Part shown: in pieces, positions 27,010-36,558 of the stretch | Layout: every line of letters starts with the position of its first letter | Position numbering within the stretch: the first letter of the stretch is position 1 | Assembly: GCA_049115815.1 (NCBI GenBank) | Contig: JAGDZO010000014.1 | Coordinates: forward strand, 62,001 to 126,000 | From: Marinoscillum sp049115815 | GTDB lineage: Bacteria; Bacteroidota; Bacteroidia; Cytophagales; Cyclobacteriaceae | DNA length: 64,000 nt | Direction: 5' to 3' | Notes under the pieces: model-generated | What the model was told of the DNA's origin: nothing | Seen by the model: the letters and a program-made list of their open reading frames with translations, nothing else | Database searches by the model: none | Position numbers and translations under genes: made by a program

Positions 27010-28118
27010 TATACTCTTTCAAGTTTTAGAGGTGGTGTTTTATTGGCATTCCATTGGCAGACATACAAGTTTTTGTCCTCATCTACACATACGTCATGAC
27101 CATGCATGATGGGTGCATCTGCCAACTGATATGAAGGCAATAGTTCCTTGCCGTTATATTCTGGAGCTGTTCCTCCAGGGTTGGATACTACTTTATCATC
27201 CTCCATTACCGTCACGAATCCTGTATGTTCCTTCCAGTTAAATGGACGATCTTCAGGTTTTGACCAACAGACACCTGCGTATAAATTATTGTCATCAAAC
27301 ACTGCACGACAAACAGACATATTGGTCATCACAGTCTTACGGACAAATTGTCCATCAAGAGTAAACCATTTAAATGCCTTTTCATTTCTGGAAGTACAAA
27401 CTACCAATGGTTTGTTCTTATCCCTTAGGTCGATGGATACACCGTGTGCATTCTTCAAGTTATAGTTGGAATCTTCGTTATCATGACCTCCCCAATGTCT
27501 TATATACTCGCCACTAGCAGAGTATTGAATCACAAAATCACTACCATAACCATCCGCTACATAGATATCTCCATTTGGCGCCATGGCGGTTTCTGTAGGA
27601 CAGAAAAAATCTCCCGGATCGTAAATCCCAATGGTCTGAGGGTGACCAATATCAAAAATCACTCTGCCGTCAGTGGTAGTCTTAGTCACGCGCCCATTGT
27701 GATGAATCCATTTACCGTTTTTACCCAAATACCATCCTGAATCAGTTAGTAGCAGGAAATCTTCCTCTCCTTCTTTGCAAAGAGACAATCCATGACCACC
27801 AGGATATGCGGTACCCCAGTAATCGAGAAGTTTCCCTGACTTGTCAAAGATCATGATATTGTTGTCAGTATGGTCACCCATCATGATCAAGCGTCCTTTG
27901 CTGTCCATCACCATTTCGTGACAGTTCAGAATCGGGTTGCGCATAGAACTCAACTTAGCCCAATCTCTTACAAGTTTATATTGATAGTCACCATGACCAA
28001 GGATGATATCCTCTGGTTTGGTCTGCTTCCCTATGATGTTGAAACTCCAAGAAGGCAATGCCGAACCTACTACTGCAGCCATTGCGCTTTTCTTGATAAA
28101 TTCTCTTCGCTTTTCCAT
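27009..28118 (-). CDS. Tat-exported NHL/six-bladed beta-propeller protein
   Basis: A 369-residue protein starting with a Tat-like signal (Lys-Arg-Arg-Glu-Phe-Ile-Lys-Lys, then a hydrophobic stretch). The body has repeated blades with Asn-Gly-Asp-Ile-Tyr-Val-Ala-Asp-Gly-Tyr-Gly and similar, as in NHL-type propellers. It often accompanies DUF1501 and PSD1 genes as I recall. Its function is not known; a Tat signal implies folding in the cytoplasm, perhaps with a cofactor. Ten bases separate it from the DUF1501 gene. Confidence 0.75.
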   Translation of the reverse strand: MEKRREFIKKSAMAAVVGSALPSWSFNIIGKQTKPEDIILGHGDYQYKLVRDWAKLSSMRNPILNCHEMVMDSKGRLIMMGDHTDNNIMIFDKSGKLLDYWGTAYPGGHGLSLCKEGEEDFLLLTDSGWYLGKNGKWIHHNGRVTKTTTDGRVIFDIGHPQTIGIYDPGDFFCPTETAMAPNGDIYVADGYGSDFVIQYSASGEYIRHWGGHDNEDSNYNLKNAHGVSIDLRDKNKPLVVCTSRNEKAFKWFTLDGQFVRKTVMTNMSVCRAVFDDNNLYAGVCWSKPEDRPFNWKEHTGFVTVMEDDKVVSNPGGTAPEYNGKELLPSYQLADAPIMHGHDVCVDEDKNLYVCQWNANKTPPLKLERV

Positions 28119-28128
28119 AAGTCAATAA

Positions 28129-29631
28129 TTAGGATAATATGTCTTTTACTACATGTCCATGAACATCGGTCAATCTGAACCTACGTCCTTGGTACTTGTA
28201 TGTCAATCGCTCATGATCTATACCCATCAAGTGCATCAACGTGGCATGAAAGTCATGTACATGCACTGGATTTTCGGTGATATTATAACTAAAGTCATCG
28301 GTAGCACCGTAGGTCATACCTGGTTTCACTCCTGCTCCGGCCATCCACATGGTAAAGCACCTTGGGTGGTGATCACGTCCGTAGTTAGTTTCCGTGAGTT
28401 TACCTTGAGAATAGACCGTACGGCCAAATTCTCCACCCCATATTACCAATGTATCTTCGAGTAGTCCACGTTGTTTCAAGTCTTTGAGCAAAGCCGCTGT
28501 AGGTTGATCTGTCTTCTTACAGTTGTTCTTGATACCTCCCGGCAGATAGGTATGCTGATCCCATCCTCTTTGATAGAGCTGAATGAATCGTACATCCTTT
28601 TCGAGCAACTTGCGAGCTAGTAAGCAATTGGCGGCATAGGTACCAGGGTTTCGGCTATCTGGGCCATACATATCAAATACATCATCTGGCTCATCAGACA
28701 TATCTGTTACTTCAGGTACTGAAGCCTGCATTCTATAGGCCATTTCGTATTGAGAAATCCTAGCGTCAACTTCAGGATCACCATATACGCTGTTTTGAAT
28801 CTCATTCATTTGATTGAGGTATTTAAGCATCTCCCCTCTATCATGATGATCATAATTTTCAGGATTATTCAAGAACAAAACTGGATCTGCTCCTGATCTG
28901 AACTGAACGCCCTGATGCTCAGTTGGTAAGAAACCATTACCCCAAAGGCGGGAATACAACGGCTGCCCACCACCATTTTTGGAAACCAATACTATAAATG
29001 AGGGCAAGTTATTATTGAGCGAACCCAAGCCATAGCTTGTCCAAGCGCCTATTGATGGCCTTCCGGCTAATTGATGTCCAGTTTGCAAGAAAGTAATGGC
29101 AGGATCATGATTGATCTGCTCTGTATACATTGATTTTATGAAGCAAATATCATCCACCATCTTCGCAGTATGCGGCATCAACTCACTTACCCAAGCACGG
29201 CTATCTCCGTGCTGGTCAAACTTGTACATGGAAGGTGCTATAGGAAAAGAACTCTGTGAAGAACTCATCCCAGTAAGCCGCTGAGAACCTCTCACACTCT
29301 CGGGCAGTTCCTGACCGAACATATTGGATAGCTTGGGCTTGTAATCGAAAGTCTCAAATTGTGACGGACCACCACTTTGGAATAAATAAACGATTCGCTT
29401 GGCTTTCGGCGCAAAATGCGGCAATCCAGGAAATGCTCCTGCAAGTGGGTCTGTAGATGCTTGTTTGGCTGCAGCCGTAAGCCCGTCCATTCCCATTAGA
29501 GAACCTAGCGCCATGGCGCCAATTCCCATGGAGGTTTTGGTGAGAAATTGCCTACGGTCGATTTTGTTCTCTTCCTTTCTTAGCTCAGGGTTGTTAGACC
29601 TGATAATGTCGTGATCGTGATGATGTCCCAT
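28129..29631 (-). CDS. DUF1501 family protein, Tat-exported
   Basis: A 500-residue protein with a Tat-type leader (Asp-Arg-Arg-Gln-Phe-Leu-Thr-Lys, near residue 25) and the DUF1501 pattern: Phe-Gln-Ser-Gly-Gly-Pro-Ser-Gln-Phe-Glu-Thr-Phe-Asp near residue 85, Trp-Gly-Gly-Glu-Phe-Gly-Arg-Thr near 398, and Gly-Arg-Asp-His-His-Pro-Arg near 415. The family is related in fold to alkaline phosphatases and sulfatases and is common in Planctomycetes. Its reaction is not established. It sits two bases after the PSD1 gene, so the two are almost surely coexpressed. Confidence 0.88.
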   Translation of the reverse strand: MGHHHDHDIIRSNNPELRKEENKIDRRQFLTKTSMGIGAMALGSLMGMDGLTAAAKQASTDPLAGAFPGLPHFAPKAKRIVYLFQSGGPSQFETFDYKPKLSNMFGQELPESVRGSQRLTGMSSSQSSFPIAPSMYKFDQHGDSRAWVSELMPHTAKMVDDICFIKSMYTEQINHDPAITFLQTGHQLAGRPSIGAWTSYGLGSLNNNLPSFIVLVSKNGGGQPLYSRLWGNGFLPTEHQGVQFRSGADPVLFLNNPENYDHHDRGEMLKYLNQMNEIQNSVYGDPEVDARISQYEMAYRMQASVPEVTDMSDEPDDVFDMYGPDSRNPGTYAANCLLARKLLEKDVRFIQLYQRGWDQHTYLPGGIKNNCKKTDQPTAALLKDLKQRGLLEDTLVIWGGEFGRTVYSQGKLTETNYGRDHHPRCFTMWMAGAGVKPGMTYGATDDFSYNITENPVHVHDFHATLMHLMGIDHERLTYKYQGRRFRLTDVHGHVVKDILS

Positions 29632-29633
29632 AT

Positions 29634-32600
29634 TTATCTTTTGGTAATGGTGGCGTCAGAATTCATAATTGCACTAGCTACTATGCTATTGGCAGCTACC
29701 AACAGCGTATCTAGCGATTGGTCTATTTCATATTCTCCGGCATTGAGCCATCCTTTGGCCTTGCTAGAATCGGATTTAAATTTCTCATATTCCGTTTGCT
29801 GAAGCTCAATTAGAAGCGATAGTTCTTCATCCTTAGGCGTCAGTCCTGTCAGTTTTTGGTAGGCCATTCTGATGCCAGATTCTGAATCAGAGGCTTTGGT
29901 CATTTGCTCACCCAGCACCTTGGCAGTTTCGAGATATACTGGATCATTGAGCATTACTAAAGACTGAAGCGGCGTGTTGGTCTTTTGCCTGAACATGTTG
30001 CATTCTACCCGCTCAGGCTGATCAAAGGTGGCAAGTGTAGGATATGGCACAGTGCGCTTCCAATAGACGTACAAACTCCTTCTATATAAGTCCTCGCCAT
30101 GATCTTGTACGTAGGTATCGGCATTCATTGACCAGATGCCATCAGGTTGATATGGTTTCACACTCTTACCTCCTATTTCCTTATTGAGCAGACCACTCGC
30201 AGCTAAGGCATTATCTCTTAGCATTTCACTTGTCATTCGACTTTTTGGACCACATGCTAGTAGTATGTTCTCAGGGTCTTTCGCTCGTTTCTCATCGCTG
30301 GCTATAGATGATTGCCTATAGGTAGATGACATAACAATACGTTTCTGCATTTCTTTTACATTCCACTCACTTTCCAAAAAGGTAACAGCTATCCAATCCA
30401 GCAAAGCAGGATGGGTAGGCAATTCACCTTGATTACCAAAGTCGTTGGAAGTCTTGACTATGCCTCTACCAAAAAATTGTTGCCAAAATCTATTGACAGC
30501 AACTCTAGCAGTCAGTGGATGGTCAGGATCAGTCATCCATTGGGCAAGTCCTAGTCTGTTTTTTGGATATTCTTCTTTCCAAGGAAGTATCTTTTTTGGT
30601 GTGTTGGGATAGACCGGTTCGCCCAGTGCATCATACTGCCCTCTTTCAAGTACATATGCCTGACGAGGGGTTTCCATCTCCTTCATCACCATAAATTCCT
30701 TCACTTGCGACACTGAGTCAACGAGGGCTCTTCGTGCCATCATCAGGTTTTTGGTTTCTTTCTGACAAGTAGAGCATTGATTTTTGATAAAGTAGTCCTT
30801 GAGCAAGGATTTCTGCGTTGCTGATAATTCCGCTAAAGCGGTATTCTGAAGAGCCTTAAATGCGTCACTTTCAGCCATGGCCATAATTTCTATCTGGCTA
30901 AGCTCTCGATCGTAGACAAGTAACTCATCTACCTTGGCGTTTTTAATCCCTTTACCCCTCCAACGAGCACCTATTTGAAGTCCTGGTTCAACAGGTTTGT
31001 CATAGATCTGATCTACGAGGTTATGATAAATGATGTCGTCATATAGATTGTCGTGGATCACCTCTGTTTCCAATTCCTCTCCGTTTAGGAATAGCTTGAC
31101 CCCTTTGGCTTTACTAGAGCCATCATAGGTCATCATGATATGAAACCACTCATCTCTAGGTATGGTCTCTGTTGAAATTTTCACTATAGCATTATCCGGC
31201 CAAGTGTGCGCAAGCATTACTTCCAGTTTGCCGTTGATCATGTTGAGGTGATATCCTTTATAGCTATGAAGCCTCGTTCCTTTGTTTTTGTGGAAGATGA
31301 CACCTTCTTTCAGCTCAGGTGGTATGGTCAACCAAAGGCCTATGGAGAAGGGTTGATCTCTTTTGAATATTCCCACTGGGTCAGCATCCATCCAAGCATC
31401 TCCATTCATAAGTAACCCTTTTCCCTTATAACCACTGGTATAGGTAGGTACTTCATTTTTAGAAAACTGCCGATCCATCTTAGCTACTTGCGAAGATGCT
31501 GCATGATTCCTAAGAGTGGAATTAAGACTAAAATGTCCTGTAAGCCCACGTTTTGATGTGTTTTGTGAAATACTTTGGTATGATTTGTTTTTCAACCAAG
31601 TATCAAACGAGGTTGCTGAATTCACTTTGACCGTTTCAATTATAGACTCTTGCTCTGCTACCTTTTCTCTTAAATATGCCAGTACTTTTTCTTCCTCTTC
31701 AGTTGGGATTTTGATGTTAGGCACTGGCGTATCTTCTGGATCCCAAGAAATTTGACCCGTCTCATTCTGATTATTGAAAAAGCTATAGAGCTCGAAATAA
31801 TCCTTTTGAGCAATAGGGTCATACTTGTGATCATGACATTTTGCACATCCCAGTGTCAGTGCCATGAACCCCGTGCCAACAACATTGGTACGATCTGATA
31901 CATACTCTACACGAAACTCCTCATCCACTATTCCCCCTTCCATATTTTGGGGATGCAGTCTATTGAAACCTGTAGCTATCAACTTCTCTCTATTAGATTC
32001 TGGCAAAAGATCCCCAGCTACTTGCCAAGTGATAAATTGATCATAAGGAGTATTGTCATTAAATGATTTAATAACCCAATCTCTCCAAGGGCTCATGTCA
32101 CGAAAACGATCTACCTGATAACCATAAGTATCAGCATATCTGGATAAGTCCATCCATTCGGCCGCCATTCTTTCTCCATAATGAGGAGAAGCTATAAGTC
32201 TGTCTACCAATTTTTCATATGCATTCTCACTTTGATCATTTACAAAGTCGTTGATTTCTTTTAATGTCGGTGGTAGCCCGGTCAAATCAAGACTTACTCT
32301 ACGTATGAGGTGTTCTTTGGAGGCCTCATCATTCGGGGTGAGTTTCTCTCGCTCTAACCGATTCAGGACGAAACAATCAATTTCATTAGTTATCCAGTCT
32401 TTATTCTTCACTTTAGGAAGATCTGGTTTTTGAGGCTTATCGAAAGCCCAATGATTCTTATATTCAGCACCATCTTCTATCCACTTGACCAATATGGCCT
32501 TTTCGTACTCGGTAAGATTCACATTAAACTCAGGCGGAGGCATACGGTCCGAATCATCTTGTGACATGATTCGATGAAACATTTCACTTTTCTTTAGTTT

Positions 32601-32876
32601 GCCAGGCACAATAGCGAATTTCCCAGGGCTCTCGGGTAATTCTGAAAAAGCTGTGGATGCCTCATGTAGTTGTAAACCTGCTTCTATCTTATCCTTGTCT
32701 GGCCCATGACAGGCAAAGCATTTATCTGATATTATTGGCTTTACATGAATGTTAAAGTCTAACTCTTGAGGTAGGTTCTCATAAGAAGCCAAAACTTCCT
32801 CTGGTAATTCGGGCCTACAAGAATTCAGTAGAACAATGGCAAATAAATATATGAGGATTCTTTCTAGTCGCATCAA
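29634..32876 (-). CDS. PSD1 / DUF1549-DUF1553 protein with planctomycete cytochrome c and LamG domains
   Basis: A 1080-residue exported lipoprotein (Leu-Leu-Asn-Ser-Cys near residue 19). Order by eye: planctomycete cytochrome c domain with C53-Phe-Ala-C56-H57, DUF1549 (about 150-360) including a second haem-type motif C344-Ala-Lys-C347-H348, a LamG/concanavalin-like domain (about 450-660), a degenerate C701-x2-C704-Gln705 site, and DUF1553 (about 780-1040). These families are abundant in Planctomycetes and often lie near sulfatases and polysaccharide genes; no reaction is proven. It is the first gene of the four-gene minus-strand operon and diverges from the TPR-HTH regulator gene across about 170 bp. 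Confidence 0.88.
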   Translation of the reverse strand: MMRLERILIYLFAIVLLNSCRPELPEEVLASYENLPQELDFNIHVKPIISDKCFACHGPDKDKIEAGLQLHEASTAFSELPESPGKFAIVPGKLKKSEMFHRIMSQDDSDRMPPPEFNVNLTEYEKAILVKWIEDGAEYKNHWAFDKPQKPDLPKVKNKDWITNEIDCFVLNRLEREKLTPNDEASKEHLIRRVSLDLTGLPPTLKEINDFVNDQSENAYEKLVDRLIASPHYGERMAAEWMDLSRYADTYGYQVDRFRDMSPWRDWVIKSFNDNTPYDQFITWQVAGDLLPESNREKLIATGFNRLHPQNMEGGIVDEEFRVEYVSDRTNVVGTGFMALTLGCAKCHDHKYDPIAQKDYFELYSFFNNQNETGQISWDPEDTPVPNIKIPTEEEEKVLAYLREKVAEQESIIETVKVNSATSFDTWLKNKSYQSISQNTSKRGLTGHFSLNSTLRNHAASSQVAKMDRQFSKNEVPTYTSGYKGKGLLMNGDAWMDADPVGIFKRDQPFSIGLWLTIPPELKEGVIFHKNKGTRLHSYKGYHLNMINGKLEVMLAHTWPDNAIVKISTETIPRDEWFHIMMTYDGSSKAKGVKLFLNGEELETEVIHDNLYDDIIYHNLVDQIYDKPVEPGLQIGARWRGKGIKNAKVDELLVYDRELSQIEIMAMAESDAFKALQNTALAELSATQKSLLKDYFIKNQCSTCQKETKNLMMARRALVDSVSQVKEFMVMKEMETPRQAYVLERGQYDALGEPVYPNTPKKILPWKEEYPKNRLGLAQWMTDPDHPLTARVAVNRFWQQFFGRGIVKTSNDFGNQGELPTHPALLDWIAVTFLESEWNVKEMQKRIVMSSTYRQSSIASDEKRAKDPENILLACGPKSRMTSEMLRDNALAASGLLNKEIGGKSVKPYQPDGIWSMNADTYVQDHGEDLYRRSLYVYWKRTVPYPTLATFDQPERVECNMFRQKTNTPLQSLVMLNDPVYLETAKVLGEQMTKASDSESGIRMAYQKLTGLTPKDEELSLLIELQQTEYEKFKSDSSKAKGWLNAGEYEIDQSLDTLLVAANSIVASAIMNSDATITKR

Positions 32877-33047
32877 TCACTTGTTGTCAAATTGTAAATT
32901 ATACTACTCCACATCTTCCAAAAATGTAAATTCCCAAGTGTAGAAACTAATTTTAACAATAGACTGCATATAGACAACCCTTTAAACTATGTAAATGACC
33001 CTCATGATAAACCCATCATTATCAACAATTTAGGCTTATAATTACTT

Positions 33048-34667
33048 ATGAATCCGAAATTCTCTCACAAAATATATAGACAATTGCTGTTGTGGATTGT
33101 GTTTGGCTTTATGGCATGGTTTCCTTTTCTGGTCAAAAGTCAGGCTGTAGATTCGATCGATTGGATAGCTATTATATCCAACCAAAACTTAAATGATCAG
33201 CAGTCAGCTGATCCAACCATATCGCTAATTGATCAAGATACCACCAGCCTTATTATCCGATATATAGAGGAAGCTCGTTCTTATGCCAATAAAGTCAATT
33301 TCAGCAAAGCGTATGATGGCTATTGGAAAGCTTTAGGCTTAGCCACAACCATTGGCTCCTTGGAGCATATAGCGCAATGCTATCAGGGACTTGGCATATT
33401 GTATAGTATGTTCAAAAAAGACGAAACGGCACAGGAGTATTTTCAAAGGGCATTATCATACAAAAAAGAATTAATACTAAAAGGTGTATTGCCAAAGCAC
33501 AGCATACATGGAGCCTATTTTGACCTAGCAGTTCATTATAGATATCTCGATAAGCCAAACATTTCACTTGCGAGAGCTTATCTGGATAGTTGTGCTTCTA
33601 TTTCCAATGCCAATAATCAAATTCCCTATATGGTCAATGCCGAACAGGGCTATTTACTATTCATGGAAGGCAAGAATAGGCAATCAAAAGAATTGCTAAT
33701 ATCAATGAAGGAACACTTTCAGATCAACAATCCAGAATATCTTGTTATTTATTATTCTCAATTGGGAAGATTGTATTATCAAAAAGGAGATTTTCGATCT
33801 GCCAAACAATACTTGAGCTTAGCCATCCTTAAGGCCAGAGAACACTTGAAGCACCTCAATTTTCTTCCTTATATCTATGATGATTTGGCTAGTGTCTATA
33901 GGGAGTTAGGTCAATATGATAAGTCGATTTGGAGTTTACAGATTTCAAACCAATTGAATGAGTTACTATACAGCAGTAGAAGTCCAAATAACGAGTTCCT
34001 TTTGGAAATCAAGGATCAGTTCAGACTAGATCAGGAAGAGAAATCAAAACAACTGCAAGAACAAAAAATAGCTCAGCTAGAGCAAACACAAAAAATCTGG
34101 ATGCTCAGAATGGTGGTGACCGTAATTAGTGTCTTTTTCGTTGCTTTTGCTATTGTAGTTTGGATTAGAAAAATCAGAAGAAAGCATCGCTTAGAACGCC
34201 AAGCCATAGAGGAAAGAAGGGTTGCAGAACGAAAAAAAAATAAGGAGTTGATAGAGATCAAAAACAAAGAACTCACAAACTCTACTTTACAAATCATAGC
34301 TAAAGATGAATTGTTGGATCAGGTACGTGAGGAACTACAATCAGCAATTAAAAGTAACGAAACCAGCGACCTAAGGAAAACTGTAAACTCCATTAAGATC
34401 AATCAAGACTTAAGTTGGCTGGAGTTTGAGAATAGATTCAATTCTGTGAACCAGGGATTTTTTGATACCATTAAGTCTAAATACCCCAAATTGAGCCCAT
34501 ATGATTTAAAAATATGTGCGCTAATCAAGCTTCATTTTACCGGAAAGGAAATGGCGCGTCTTCTTGGTATTTCGGCGGAGAGTGCCAATACCTCAAGGTA
34601 CAGATTGAGAAAGAAGTTTGGATTGGAAAGAGAAGCTAGTTTGGAAGGGTTTATTGAGCAGTTTTAA
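33048..34667 (+). CDS. TPR-containing transmembrane regulator with LuxR-like HTH
   Basis: A 539-residue protein: signal or first membrane segment (about 13-30), tetratricopeptide repeats (about 90-310) on the outer side, a transmembrane helix (about 351-371), a charged coiled coil (about 375-440), and a C-terminal helix-turn-helix with Gly-Lys-Glu-Met-Ala-Arg-Leu-Leu-Gly-Ile-Ser and Ser-Arg-Tyr-Arg-Leu-Arg-Lys-Lys. Such one-piece sensor-regulators are typical of Bacteroidota. It diverges from the PSD1 operon and lies before a sulfatase gene, so it may control either. No histidine kinase or receiver domain is present. Confidence 0.83.
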   Translation: MNPKFSHKIYRQLLLWIVFGFMAWFPFLVKSQAVDSIDWIAIISNQNLNDQQSADPTISLIDQDTTSLIIRYIEEARSYANKVNFSKAYDGYWKALGLATTIGSLEHIAQCYQGLGILYSMFKKDETAQEYFQRALSYKKELILKGVLPKHSIHGAYFDLAVHYRYLDKPNISLARAYLDSCASISNANNQIPYMVNAEQGYLLFMEGKNRQSKELLISMKEHFQINNPEYLVIYYSQLGRLYYQKGDFRSAKQYLSLAILKAREHLKHLNFLPYIYDDLASVYRELGQYDKSIWSLQISNQLNELLYSSRSPNNEFLLEIKDQFRLDQEEKSKQLQEQKIAQLEQTQKIWMLRMVVTVISVFFVAFAIVVWIRKIRRKHRLERQAIEERRVAERKKNKELIEIKNKELTNSTLQIIAKDELLDQVREELQSAIKSNETSDLRKTVNSIKINQDLSWLEFENRFNSVNQGFFDTIKSKYPKLSPYDLKICALIKLHFTGKEMARLLGISAESANTSRYRLRKKFGLEREASLEGFIEQF

Positions 34668-34822
34668 GAACGAGCCATATTCTCAAAACTTCACCTAAAC
34701 GGATACAATACTGTGCGAATTGGCTGAACTAAAACACACCATCCTTGCGCAAAGGATTTCGTGCCTTTACCCTTATTATTTAATGACTTTTGATGTTCGA
34801 ATTATCTTACCCAATCTACAAT

Positions 34823-36412
34823 ATGTTGCATTTTAAAAACTCCTGCGGATTTACGTTTCTTTTGTTGTTACTCAGTTTTTGTAGTCCCAAACCAGAACAA
34901 AAACCCAATATCATCTTCATCATGTCAGATGATCATACCACTCAGGCTTTTGGCGTGTACGGAAATAGGTTGGCTGAGCTAAACCCAACTCCTACCTTGG
35001 ATGAATTTGGAAAAGCGGGCATCATTTTCGATCAGGCATTTTGCAACAATTCCATTTGTACACCAAGTCGAGCGAGTATCATGACTGGGCAATATCCTCA
35101 GACCAATGGTGTACTTGATCTGGATGGTAGCCTAGATGAGACAAGGCAGTACTTACCCAAAGAAATGAAAGCGCTGGGCTATGAAACTGCGATCATAGGC
35201 AAGTGGCATTTGAAAGAAGAGCCAGCCGCATTTGATTATTATAAAGTATTGAAAAGCCAAGGAGATTATTTTGATCCAACCTTTCGAGTGCGAGGTGATA
35301 AACCATGGCCGGGAAATACTGAGAAATATGAAGGACATAGTACAGATGTAATTACCGACCAAACGCTGGAATGGCTAGCAGGTAGAGATTCTGATCAGCC
35401 ATTCTTCTTGATGCATCACTACAAGGCTCCTCATGATATGTTTGAGTTTGCACCCAGATATACGGAATATCTAGCGGATGTAAACATCCCCGAACCAAAG
35501 AGCCTCTACGAACAACCCAACTTTGGATCAGAAGCGACAAGAGGCAAAAATGATAGCCTCATCAATCAGATAGGTACTTCCATTGGCAGAAGACATCCTG
35601 TTAGAAATTACGTCCAAGATTTCCTCAATGGAGAAGTCTCTAGTCAACTATCCGATGTGGAGGCCAAACATGAAGCCTATCAAGAATACCTCAAGCGATA
35701 CCTTAGATGTGTGAAGGGTGTAGATGATAATCTTGCAAGGCTGTTCGCATATCTTAAAGAAACTGGGCAATGGGATAACACTATTATCATCTATACCGGA
35801 GACCAAGGGTTCATGCTAGGAGAGCACGACTATATGGACAAACGCTGGATGTACGAAGAGGCGATGCGCATGCCATTCTTAGTACATCATCCAAAAGCTA
35901 AAAAAGGCGTTCGCTCAGATCTGTTGATCAATAATACTGATTATGCTCCCACTATGATAGAGCTAGCGGGGGGCACAGCTCCTGACTATATGCAAGGCAA
36001 AAGCTTTGCGAGGGAAATACTATCTAACGAACAACCTGATAACTGGCGAAAATATACTTACTATAGATATTGGATGCACATGGTACACCATGACAATCCT
36101 GCCCATTTTGGGATTCGTTCAAAAGACCACAAGCTTATCTTTTACTACGGCACACATTACAATACCGCCAAACTTGGAACTCCCTCAATGACCTGGAAGA
36201 AGAATTCGTTTATGATCAACCAAACTCCTGTGGCATGGGAATTTTATGACCTCCAGAAAGATCCCAATGAGGTCAATAACGTCTATGATGACCCTGCTTA
36301 TAGTAGTATCATCAATGAAATGAAAGCTGAACTAATCAGAATACGTGAAGAACTGAATGAGACCGATAAGGACTACCCTCACATTCAAAAAATCATAGAT
36401 GTGAACTGGTAA
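34823..36412 (+). CDS. S1 family sulfatase, lipoprotein
   Basis: About 529 residues from the ATG at 34823; TTG 34790 and ATG 34793 would add a poor leader. It has a lipoprotein-like signal (Leu-Ser-Phe-Cys), the metal-binding Ser-Asp-Asp-His near the start, the formylglycine site Cys-Thr-Pro-Ser-Arg (C79), Gly-Lys-Trp-His, and a C-terminal Thr-Gly-Asp-Gln-Gly-Phe-Met-Leu-Gly-Glu-His stretch. The Cys must be oxidised by a formylglycine-generating enzyme, which is not in this window. The substrate is probably a sulfated galactan oligosaccharide; the subfamily number was not assigned. The C-terminal Asp-Pro-Asn-Glu-Val-Asn motif is typical of the family. Confidence 0.9.
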   Translation: MLHFKNSCGFTFLLLLLSFCSPKPEQKPNIIFIMSDDHTTQAFGVYGNRLAELNPTPTLDEFGKAGIIFDQAFCNNSICTPSRASIMTGQYPQTNGVLDLDGSLDETRQYLPKEMKALGYETAIIGKWHLKEEPAAFDYYKVLKSQGDYFDPTFRVRGDKPWPGNTEKYEGHSTDVITDQTLEWLAGRDSDQPFFLMHHYKAPHDMFEFAPRYTEYLADVNIPEPKSLYEQPNFGSEATRGKNDSLINQIGTSIGRRHPVRNYVQDFLNGEVSSQLSDVEAKHEAYQEYLKRYLRCVKGVDDNLARLFAYLKETGQWDNTIIIYTGDQGFMLGEHDYMDKRWMYEEAMRMPFLVHHPKAKKGVRSDLLINNTDYAPTMIELAGGTAPDYMQGKSFAREILSNEQPDNWRKYTYYRYWMHMVHHDNPAHFGIRSKDHKLIFYYGTHYNTAKLGTPSMTWKKNSFMINQTPVAWEFYDLQKDPNEVNNVYDDPAYSSIINEMKAELIRIREELNETDKDYPHIQKIIDVNW

Positions 36413-36460
36413 ATATAAATGGCAGACCTTGTTTTCAAAGAAGGGGGATATTCACATCAT

Positions 36461-36490
36461 AAGGGTGGGTATTTTTTGCACCCCTTTTTG
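36461..36490 (+). terminator. Possible terminator between sulfatase and GLUG genes
   Basis: GGGTG and CACCC form a short stem with a loop of about ten bases, followed by CTTTTTG. The stem is short, so confidence is moderate. Confidence 0.45.
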
Positions 36491-36531
36491 ATATAGAAAT
36501 ATAAGTATTGGTGATTTGTTAAAATCATAAT

Positions 36532-36553
36532 TTAGGTTCGGAAAAAAACCTAA
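36532..36553 (+). promoter_or_regulatory. Leader hairpin just before the GLUG gene start
   Basis: TTAGGTT (36532-36538) and AACCTAA (36547-36553) form a perfect 7-bp stem with an 8-base loop, ending five bases before the ATG at 36559. In the mRNA it would occupy the ribosome-binding area. It could modulate translation or simply be a chance inverted repeat. Confidence 0.35.
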
Positions 36554-36558
36554 TAATT

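Noticed and set aside
34741..34757. Hairpin ATCCTT-GCGCA-AAGGAT before the sulfatase as a terminator
   Set aside because: The stem is six base pairs and is not followed by a T run.
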